A program made the translations under genes and the position numbers. Positions 23,447 through 34,700 of a stretch of 64,000 bases of DNA are shown here, one piece after another; within the stretch, counting starts at the first letter, position 1, and the number at the start of each line of letters is the position of its first letter. Origin of the DNA: Paracentrotus lividus (taxonomy: Eukaryota > Echinodermata > Echinoidea > Camarodonta > Echinidae); the NCBI GenBank assembly GCA_940671915.1, contig CALNVZ010003435.1, forward strand, positions 14,721,744 through 14,785,743, in the 5' to 3' direction. Under the pieces are notes generated by a model that made no database searches, was not told the DNA's origin, and saw only the letters and a list, made by a program, of their open reading frames with translations.

Positions 23447-24450
23447 CCGTCACACTGAGGTCGTTCTATAACGTTCTTGCCCGTTCTTGCCCGTCTTTAA
23501 AAAAATGCTGAACGGCTTTGGTCGGGTTGGAACTTATAACTTTGAAAAATAATTTCTTGAATACGATACTAGGCAGTTCATAAATATGTCTCGTTACGTC
23601 AATTCCGTCTTATCGCGTCCGAATACGTTGTTATCCAGTTCAGACCGAGTAAACGGCTCGTTCACTCTATACCGTTCGTAGCACGTCCAAACCGTCACTA
23701 AAAGTGCCTATGCGCAGCATGATAAAAGTTAGATACCATGTTCGTAGTACGTCCTTCTCGTTCAGAGTAAGTCCTACCCGTTTAAGGAACGTTGTCACTA
23801 CGTTTAATTTAGAACTTGAAGCCAGTACGATTTTTTTTGAACATGTTAAAAAAAAATCGGAATGCCTTTCCGTTCTCTCCGTTCGGGCCCGTTCGCCAAG
23901 TTCGTAAACAGATTGTAAACGGTCTGTACTAGATTCTAAAAGGTCTGCACTACGTTCAGTCCGTGTGTAAACAGACTGAGCCCATTCACCAAGAACTACC
24001 TAGAACGCAGTGAGAACTAGCTCAGTGTGACGGGAATTATGACATGCCGTTCTGTTTAAAAATGAAACGTATGTTCGCAGTACGTCCTTCACGTTCAGAG
24101 TAAGCCTACCCGTTTAAGGAACGTAGTCACTACGTTTAATTTTAGAACTTGAATAATTAATATACAATGCTCGTTTGTATGACGTCCTAGCACATCTTTA
24201 GAACGATTTTAAGTACGCAATTTCGTTTGTAGTACGTCCATCTCGTTTCAGGTACGTTGCAACCCCGTTAAATTTTAGGACGAGATGGGCGCCCGATTTT
24301 TTAAAACACTTTTTTGGAAATCCGACCGACTAGTCATGAAGTTCGTAAACAGATCGTAAGAAGTATTTACTACGTCCACTCAGTTTACACACAGACTATG
24401 CCGTCGGCAAAATTGCAAGGACGTAGTAGGAACGAGCTCAGTGTGCGGGG
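23447..24450. mobile_element. Inverted-repeat element(s) with ends CCGTCACACTGAG
   Basis: The left end ccgtcacactgaggtcgttc pairs with a right end at 24033 (reverse ccgtcacactgagctagttc). A second, less exact right end occurs near 24446 (gaacgagctcagtgtgcgg). Blocks such as gttcagagtaag.cctacccg then tttaaggaacgt occur at about 23762 and 24089, so two partial copies seem to lie in tandem. It ends within about 50 bp of the MCT-like stop codon. Confidence 0.65.
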
Positions 24451-24497
24451 TATAAAGAAAACTTGATTTTGAAATGTCCAATGAACGAGGGTTCGTA

Positions 24498-24622
24498 TCA
24501 GTCTGGAGATTCGTGTTTCTTCATTAGTTTAGGAGGTAGCATGGAAACAAAAACTAGTACGTCAATGACAGCGAGAAGTTTGAAAGTAGCGTCAAATGTT
24601 GAAAACCTGTCCGCTATGGAAC
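24498..24622 (-). CDS. MCT-like last exon: helix 12 and C-terminus
   Basis: This exon was found by following the phase-1 donor of exon 3. The acceptor tacaatgcag at 24623 opens a 41-codon frame, GSIADRFSTFDATFKLLAVI then DVLVFVSMLPPKLMKKHESP and D, ending in TGA at 24500-24498. The G.(I/L).D...(F)...F pattern before the last helix and the basic tail match MCT C-termini. Confidence 0.85.
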
Positions 24623-27600
24623 CTGCATTGTAAAAGATATAAAAAATTAGAAGAAAAAAAATGAACTAATCAATGTATTATAATAATTAGATAATCTTAA
24701 ACATTTTCTTTCATAATCATGATTCATTCAATTAAACTCAGCCCGACCCCAGTGGCGACAGAACGAGTTTAACATGTTCCAAATAAAGGAATAAAGGGGG
24801 CGGGGTCAATACCGCAACGAAAACGCAGCTGCATTTTGAGTGAAGTATTTTTATCTTTAATCAGGTAATTTTGATCTTTTGTCTTTTTGAGTGTCAAATC
24901 AAGATCAGGACTTAAAGAGACCTCTATTCATAAAATGTCTCTTATTCGCTTTAAGAAAATTATTTAAAAGGGATACGACCACGGGGTTTATTAAATAGAG
25001 AACGCTATTCAATTATATTCTCATTGAGCCTTAATTAAAGTCACATAGGTTTACGTAGACGGAGAGAATAAAAACAATAGGACGCTCTCTACGTTACAAA
25101 TTCCATGATTGTATCCATTTAAACTCGATGAAAAAAATATGATAATCTCACATACCAGCTGAAGATCCACCCAGTAGGGAAAAACAGCCAGCTACGAAAT
25201 TGAAAGCACATATTGCAGCTGGGAATTGTCCACGAGATGTCCTTTCTCTCAAGATGATTGGTCCCAAGACGGCTCTTCCTGCTATAGCACCAGCTGAACA
25301 AAACGTTGTTACCAACATGACATAGAAATTAGGAATGAAAGCATCACATGCCAATGCAGTGATGTCCAGGGCTGTCACTGCTAGGTACATATTGGTTGGA
25401 TCCATAATCCCATTGGTAAGGAAAGCGACGAGGATTCTTCCAGCTAGGTTTCCTATTGCGGCGCTCGATGTCACCAGGACCATTCTGTTGATAGACAATC
25501 CTCGCTGAAGACAATGAGGTACAAGAAACGCGTGCCATCCACTGTAAACGAACTCGTGAAATCCATACGATAGCATTATGAAATTAAAGAAAGGATCCAA
25601 GTAAAAATCACTTTGTCTAAACCAGTGTAAAATTTTCTCCTTCTTGGTTTCGCGGTTCAATAGATTATATTCGTTGACAGTGGGTGATGACCGATCTTGT
25701 TCTTTTGAAGTACTAAGCAGTGGTGATTCATTTGTGTCTAAAGCATTTTCGATGTTTGTTCCACCCTCATCAATTGTCATATCTATGCTGCAAGGTGCAT
25801 CGTCTACAGGTAATGTGTCTTTCGGAGGCGCGCGGATGTTCATTACCGCAGGGATGATATTTAGCATGATACTTCCCATGATTAAGATTGCAGCCCGCCA
25901 ATCGTATGCATCCAGCAGAGTTTCGGCTAGGAGAGGAAAAAGAACCATTGCAGCAGAGAATCCACACATCGAAATACTGTAGTAGATGTTAAATAGCTCC
26001 CCAGCAATCTCGTCCAATAGGATCACACTGCAAATCCCCTGAATAGCATGTCCTATTCCTGCATCACAATATAATGAATATTTGCGAGAATGAATACAGT
26101 TCAGACATGATTGCCGTTTCTCAACTTTTATTTGTACTGTGGGATATTCCCAGATCAAAAGATCATTTACAACAGTACTTCTTAATCAGTTTGTGAACAA
26201 TATTTATCAAGTCCAAATCAAGCGAAATCAATGAATAGGGGGAATGCGGGTCACGTGACCTCCTTGAAGGAAGATATCCAACTGGGATTCCAGGACACGT
26301 GTTTCCTGGAATGTGGATTGCCTTATAAATATTATCTCTTCAATATAAGGTGTCCTCAATATAGGAGGGGGAGAAGCTTTCAGTCCTGAACGTAAATTCT
26401 GGGAGGGGAACCTGGTCAAGTGACCTGCCGGGAGGAAGGCATCCAGCCGGAGTTCTAAGACAGGAGACTCAGAACTTTGGTTCCCTTCCCCAATGCTTTC
26501 TTGACCTAAGTATACAGTCCCTCCCCCTGTTGTTGAAATTATGACCGATATCATAAAAAAAAAATCACATCCAACCATCCACAACAAGCCCAGCCAACCA
26601 ACCAAACCAAGCCCAACCAACTAACCAACCAGAACAAGCCCAACCAACCAAAACAGACCCAACCAACCAGCCAAAACAAGCTTATTAGACTGAATAGAAC
26701 AAGCCCAACCAACCAACCAGAACAAGCCCGACCAACCAACCGACCAAGCCCAAACATACAACCACAACAACACTATTCAAGTATCCAGCACATATGCTAA
26801 TTCGACCGACTGGAACAAGCCCAAATTTCCTGCCATAAACAGCCCCATTCATTAATAAAAAACCAGGCCAAGAAATCTCTTAATTTTCTATTTTTGTGTC
26901 AAGTGTGTCAGTGGGTTTGTAAAGGTAAATATAATGTGTCATTTATCACCATAAAGGATAGGAAATGAACTTGATGCAGATTGGGTCGAAAAGTCATTTC
27001 AAGGTCATTTGACGTCACAAGGCTCATTGATATTCATGAAATGAAATAAAAAAATGCCTTAAAAACGCTATATTCAACCATTAAAAAAAAGGTTTGTCAT
27101 AGAAGTACAAGTGAACAGTATGTATTTTCGGTTTCAATATCATCCCGACTACCTCTGGTAAAAATATCACGAACCTAGCAAATAGCTTTCTATGATTTTA
27201 ATCTCAAAGTATTCTTGTCTCAGATATAATCTCAAAAATATTATTTTATCACTCGCCCTCCCACCTTTAGTAGTGAAACAAAATAAGTATTTCTTTACAT
27301 TTGTGTGTTGTATTATGTTTCTTTTGTTTTATCAGAAATATATATATATTTTTTACACAACATGTTTCTACGACTTCGCAACACCAAATTTTAATGAAAA
27401 ATATTTCAGGGAATAATTGTCCCGTGTGTTACCTGAAACATTTTTTTAAATTTGAACTTGCCAGTAAACTTGAACTTGTATTGACATTGAAATTTGTCCT
27501 TACAATGGCTATTATATGTTTAAGAGGATATGACTATGCAAGTTTAGATGTGCGTTTTAAATTCTGAGTATTACGTGAACAAAGTCAAAATTTGAAAACA

Positions 27601-30600
27601 CCATGTTTTTCTGGTCCCGTTTGTTACCAACGAACAAATTATCATAAATTAATTATGAATTGAGTTATTACAATGACTGGATATGTTTTTGTTGAAGTTT
27701 CTTATTACCCTCAAGAACATACCTAAGAATTGGGATTTCGATTCAAGATTTATCAAAAAACCTTAATTTTTACACTGAATGTCCCGTTTGTTACCGCGCA
27801 AAATTGCTTGGACTTGCCCATTAACATTCGATAATGATTTGATTTTTCCTGGGTCTCCAAGACTATGTCTCACGTTTCGAGGGAAAATCGAGCATGTGAC
27901 TGATGCCTCATAGAAGTGTCGGAGACGTCTTCTCAGGTAAGATTATACCATATATTCTTTCTAAATAGCATGAAAATAACAGGAAGTCTCTCAATAATTT
28001 TCTTAATCGTTTAAGAGCTCTCTTGTTATTTTCCACTATACTAGATTTCCTTTATCAACGGGCTTACTGAATTCTAAAAATTTTTCAAAAGAAAATATAT
28101 TACTTTTAGAAACTTTTGAATGACTCACCTGCGGCAGATAGAAAGATGAATAGCATTATGTTGTGTGTAGCAGTTGATAACAACATGATACCAACTGAAC
28201 TCAAAATGGCGCCTACCAAGATCAACATCCATGGGCGAGATAAACGGCGATATATGGCAACAACGAGAGGAGCTGAAAGAAATAAATATTTCAAAATAAT
28301 CAATTGAATTTTGGGGAAAATACAACACAACTGGATTTTGATTGATTGAAAATCACAGCCATTTCCTTTGTTACAAGTCATCCCAATCTTATCTCTATTT
28401 ACAAACATTTAGCTTAGTGATGGGCTTGGTTACTTAGTTACAAGTCTCATTTGCACAGGAATAACTTTACTATTGTTCAAAGATATGCATTACAGTTGGT
28501 TGACCCTATTCAGGTGTCTTGCTTTTGTCTTCCACAGTCATGAAAGTGTTTAGATCACTGCCAGTTTGGCATTCTAGCTTCTATCATAACCTGGTTTAAC
28601 TCGTTTAATTTCTTTCCTGAATCTTGTTGCTATACAGGTGAAAGCAATTCTTTTGAGTAAGATATATGGTAAGGTTAAAGAATCTAGGATTTTGGGTGGG
28701 AGGTAAAGATGCAATATTTCGACTTGAAGCTTAGGATTTGGAGAGGCAAGACCTGTAGTGTTATGCCTATTAAAGCAGCCAAGCAGTTTTCTGCTAGGTT
28801 TGGTAGCGTCAGCTAGGCGACGGAGTCGGGGACGAGGCAGCGTGTTTATGCTGTACTTGTGGAACTGGGCGTGTCAGTTTCATGTATACTAGCTTGCACC
28901 AGAATGTCTGTATTGGACATGGGCTGTTCCTGTCTTCCAAGTTTCTTGTCACAAGTCTTTGTCAGCATTTAACTGTAAGTGAATTTATTTCTCTTTGAAT
29001 AGTTTAGTTAAAATATCTATGAAATAGTACTGAATTGCCAAGGACTTAAATCATGCTTATTTTATATTGTTATGATATGTATGTTGTCTAAAGACTGGAA
29101 TTACATAAGGGAACTGTAAAATGTTTACAGACTGTAAATTCTGAAGAAGATATTCAATAAGTTGAATTTTAAGAAAGAAGATTGTGATTAAAGACATCAT
29201 GATTTTTATCTTTAAGTTCTTTCAGTATCTTGAACTAGAAAGGAGATAGCAATAAAAGATTTAGTACTTTTAATCTTGAGTTCTTTAAAACAGATGATAT
29301 TGTTTAAAGGTTCTTTCACTTAAAAGAGTATTAATTATTTGTAGAAGCAAACTGATAGAATATTGTTTACAGATAATTTGCATGTTCTTTAAGATGTGAC
29401 ATGTTGCCTTGTTAACAGCCATTAGTATATTTAGTGTTACTTTTATATCTGTAGATGGTGTGAACCTCTCGTGTGAAACTTCGGTGTGAAACTTCGGTGT
29501 GAACCTCTCGTGTGAAACTTCGCTGTGAAACTACAGTGTGAACCTATGAGTTGAACCTACATCTAGGAGGTGAACCTAAGATGTGAACAACGATGTGAAC
29601 TAAGATGTAAAGTGGTACTTTGGAAACTCTTCAGGTCGGTTAACAGTAATCGGGGCGAGCTTCAAGACTCATCCCCTTTAGACGGTCAACGTGTTGACTT
29701 TGAACAGTTGAATACTTCAAAACAGGTTTTCAAAATAGATTGAACAGAAACAGTGAAATTGAAGAATTCGTTTAACATAAAGTTTGACTTATTGAGATAG
29801 TCATTTCCTCCAGACTTAAGATATTGTTTTATAAGACTGTATAAATATTCAGTTGTTGAGTTATCTACTATTTGAACAAAACCCCGAATCATATGGTAGA
29901 TAGACATAAGGACACACATTTGAATGTCATTGTATTGTATTCAGTATTCTTGATGTTTCTTTGATTTTATTAATGTATTGAAGACGGGAAATAAAGTTAA
30001 TTTCCTGAAATTATTGTGTCATGTATACTTTGTTTGAGTTCAGTGTTTAAGCAGTTTGCCCTAGACCAACAAGACAATCACAACCCCTCTCCGGCTGTGA
30101 CATCCTTCATGAACAAAAAATATGCATTGATTAACTCAACGGATACATTATACAAAAAGAATTATCAAATGAGAATGAAGTGGGCGAGAACCCGTAAAGC
30201 TTGGTTTGTGTTGGGTACGCCTGTACACAAAAAGTTACAATAAGAAATCATATTTATATATCTGTATATATACATGTTTCTTTGTTATTTATAGGAAAAT
30301 AAAACTAGAATTTATCAATATTATTATAGAAAGGAAAGAGAGAAGAAAGAAGGAAGGTAGGCATGTAAGTAAGGTTCTATAAAAGGGTAACATCATAATT
30401 ATATAGTTTCGAAATTTACTTTACACTTCTGTATGGGTGCAAAGATTTACAGATATCGTGTAAGAACACAAGAAATACACAAGCTGAAAGAAATTCAATA
30501 TTAATTTTCAATACATTTCATTCAATTCGTTGACAAATACAGCACAATTACATGTCCATAATGACTAAAACAAAAACGCAAACTAAAAGCATGTAAGATT

Positions 30601-31697
30601 TGAATATATCCAATATAATTTGGGGGAAAAGCCGCACATATTTTTGAGGTAAAAAATATATTCCTTACTGTAATATGCCCATGGTATAGTAGTTCCAAAA
30701 AATACATTTCGAGGGAAATCATGCAGAGCAATTGTACCCTTAGAATAGGTTTATACTCACGGATGGATTGTCCTTTCACATTATTTGTAAGATTTCGATA
30801 TGGTCACTGGGGTCATCTTGAAGGCAAATTGCATCCAAAGTTATTACCCTTTTTACACACGACTGACCCTATTCATCACCTGTTCTCTTCCTCTTTTATT
30901 TTTTATTTATTTTTTTTTTACCATTTTCTCTTCGTTTTAGGTTTATTTAGCCTTTAAATCATGAATACCAAGACTTTACATTTTCGATTATCTTTTCCTT
31001 TAATAACCTGCAAGTTCTTTATACATATACATGTATTTCATAATAAAAATAGATAACAGTTCTCTAGTGCTTAATACAATATTCCCCTGTTCGTAAGCGC
31101 TTTAACTAAAGCGCCTATTGTATGATGACCTTACTTAATACATGCATAGGCTACCCTGATGATCTGCACACAGCATTCAAAGACTTCACCCCCAAACGAG
31201 TAAGCCATTAGTTTACTTCACCTGCATCATCTTTATTGCAGCACAACCATTAAATGGAGGCTGGTTGTCCAATGCCCCGAACGTACCCCACGAGAAGTTT
31301 GGACCTAACAAATCGATGTAACAGTTTATCTAAAATTAATCATTTATGTTTCACCATTATAGTAAAGCCCGTCTTAACAGGACTTAAAAAAAGATGTTTA
31401 CATTTTAACCAGCCTTACCATCACCCACAGTATCTGCTCTAATGCCTCTGACCATATATGTAAAATTATGGTCTGACCCATTCCCCCAAACCTTATTAAA
31501 AGTTGGGCGCGTAATGCACGTTATCATTGTTGACGATTTTAATTCATGACAGCTATGAGGGGGAGGGCTAGACTTTCAATAGAAACCTTCCCCGTTCTAC
31601 CATTAAAAAAAGGAAAAAATTCGAAAACAAACAAACCCCCCCCAAAAAAAATAAAATAAATAAAAAAAAAAAAAAATAAAAATAAATAATAATGAAG

Positions 31698-31728
<31 letters not shown>

Positions 31729-34700
31729 GCATTTCATGCAGTCATTTCGCGTGGCAATTAGCACAGCGATTGAGCGAAAATTGCCTACTTTCTACAATTA
31801 AGCTTGTTTTCTATAGCAAATCTTAGCATTATGACGAACTTATTAATTGATCTTTTTATAAACCTATACAAAGCAAGTCAGAAAAAAAATTTCTATCATT
31901 TTAAAGATGTCTTGTGAATGATATGTCTTGATAGAGCCATCCCTATAGCATCTGTTGGTACACGCATTTCATTTTCAGAAGACAGCAAAATCTCACTTGC
32001 GCCAAGTGGCTGGGTGAACAATAAACAAATTAATAACTTATTACTTTATATTCACGGACGACACCCACACATACCATCATTTACACATACACAAACCACA
32101 TTCACACCGACACACACACACACACACACACACCCACACACACACCCACACCCATATACACAACCATATACACCCACATATACCCATCACCCCTCACACA
32201 CACGGACATCATCATACACGCACCCACAAACACAATAAACAATTCATAATAACATTTCCCCTTTTCTGAGGTTGCTAACCAAGACCGTAACTGAATGTTT
32301 GAGTGTGTGTGAGGATGTGTGGGTGTCTGTGTGTGTAAGGATGTGTGTGGGTGTGTGTGTGTGTGTGTGTGACCACACTTTCTTTCAACTTTTGTTTTAA
32401 AATTCATCCAACTACCTTGCACAGTCTTTTGAAAATTGTTTGTTACTCCGTCATGCGTGCAAAGAATGAAAATGAATGAATGAAAATGAAAAAGATTGTA
32501 CAACTATTACTCACCCAGTAGGATGACTCTATCAAGACATAGCATGAAACCCATTATTAAATGTTCATGCAAAGCAACTTCAAAATGATGGGACTTAATT
32601 TCTATTTTACATATAACTTGGCACACAGAAAATTATACTTGTTTCTTTTTTTTTAGGGCAATTTTCCAAATATTGACCAGGTGATGGGAAGCTATAGGGG
32701 CTGGCACCCTATTAGTTTAGATTAAATATCGCTGTATTGCATGGAAGTATTATGACCGACATAGATTTTGAGCAGTTTTTACTAGTCTACAACAGACAAA
32801 TTTCAAAATTTGAATATTTGTTCCTCGTATCCGTATGCATTGCTTTCCCTGTAGGACGTAGATTATAAAATAGCGTGTATATTGTAGTGAATTTTAGGAC
32901 AATCTCTTCATTTCTACGTTCTTATATCACTCAAGCAACATTCATGGTTACAGGATATGAAGGAAGTGTGTAGTGACCTCTTTTCTTTAATTTCTTTAAT
33001 CGTGTAGTGACATTTTCTCTTGAATTTCTTGAATTTGAAAATAAAAGATTGCATTTTAGAGTACTTGACGGCCTGAATGGAATAGTGCATTAATTGTTAT
33101 GCAATGTTTTTGAATTTTCCAGGTAAACAACCCCCCTCCCCTCCCCGATCGCCGCCCTACATAATATTACGGTAAAATTCCATTCAGAGGCATATGTTTC
33201 CATGCATGAAATTTGTCATTATTTAAGGCAAAATTGGTGACATATCCTAGACAGTGGACCTCCTGTTACTGTTTAAATATTATGCCTTTAAACCTTTTTG
33301 TGCGCGTTTAGGCTATAAAGCTCACTTACATGACGCAAAGTTGAATGCCGTGAAGAGTCCCAGTGCAGTACCAATGTCGGTCGCAGTAGTGTCCAATGAC
33401 CTTGAGATATCTTTAAGAAGGACACCCATAGCCTTGACGGTTCCTATCAAGAAACAAGCGTCTAAGAACAGGACTAGGGCTACTGGAAAACAGGATTGGC
33501 GGTTGGATCTAGACTCCATCTTGGCTAGATGAAATGCGATTGCACAATGCGTATGCTAATAAGAGATAACCCACTGGTGGATGAGGAACAGCTATTCATT
33601 TGATAATCCACACACTAACCCTCTTATCGCTTATTCCCTCGGATAAGTTGAAAACTCAAACTTAAAATCCATCCTGAGGAACATAAATGTCTCTCTAAAC
33701 GCGTAAAGGACACACGAAGTATTTCCAGCCAACCTGCGTGCATGCATGGAATCTGGTATAATAGAATCCATGGTGCGAAATATCTTTTCTTCAAGACCAT
33801 ACATATATTTCCATTCAGCTAAACCACCATTTCTATACGCATACACAATTTCAAGGGAGTCTGTCATGCACTGCCGAACATCCATTGTACCATGTCAATG
33901 TATTTGTATAGAATGTACAGGTGCTACGACCAGACTCATTTTTCATTTGTGAAATGAAAAATGAACTCTGAAAAAAAAAATATATATACAGTGGTGGCCA
34001 AAATTATTAGAACACCTGAACCTACACAAAGTCTATGGAATTATCAATGCCCTAGTTCATTTGCCGAAATCATATTAAAGATATCTTTTGTGTGCTATGA
34101 TCTTTCAAGACTTTTTAGCATAGGGTCTTACATATATGTAGACACCAAATTTATATAGTTTCGACCATCTGGTAATGCGCAGCATTAAAAACAGTTGCGC
34201 TATGCGCTTTTGGTTTCCCCATAGACTTGTGTATTGCTCAAAAAGTATTTGAGGTAGAAGTATGACACTTAGCAGGCTTATTTATTGTAATATACCTCAA
34301 ATACATGCTAAGTTTTAGAACATTTGGTAAAATGGGGAGGGTGGATTCGTCCCCACCCTTGGTCGTGAGATGACCAAAATAATCATGCCCATTGAAGGTT
34401 AAGACTATTTTTTCATTTAATGAAGACACTCCTTGTAAATGTATATTTTTGAAAAGGAAATTTCATGAGCAATTCAAATATGTTGAAGTATTAAGGGTCA
34501 TTGGAACGGGGGACTTAAATAGGGGCACTGAATTAAAAATTTGGGGCCCTTCAAAAATAATTTTAAAATCCCCACATAAGATCTAACTACTTCACCCTGT
34601 GTTGTTATGAATGCCATTTTTGACATCCTCAGGAAATTTTCTTTCAGAATATATATATTTTTGTAGGGAGAGGCTTAAAATGACACTTTGATCCTTAAAG

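Noticed and set aside
25644..25982. 112-residue open frame on the plus strand
   Set aside because: It lies antisense within MCT-like exon 3, whose minus-strand protein is clearly recognisable.
26228..26757. Trp/Leu/Gly-rich membrane-like frames on the minus strand
   Set aside because: Encoded by the AACAAGCCCAACCAACC minisatellite and a diverged repeat in an intron.
31918..32503. His/Thr-rich and Val/Cys-rich open frames on both strands
   Set aside because: Translations of CA/TG arrays inside an inverted-repeat element.
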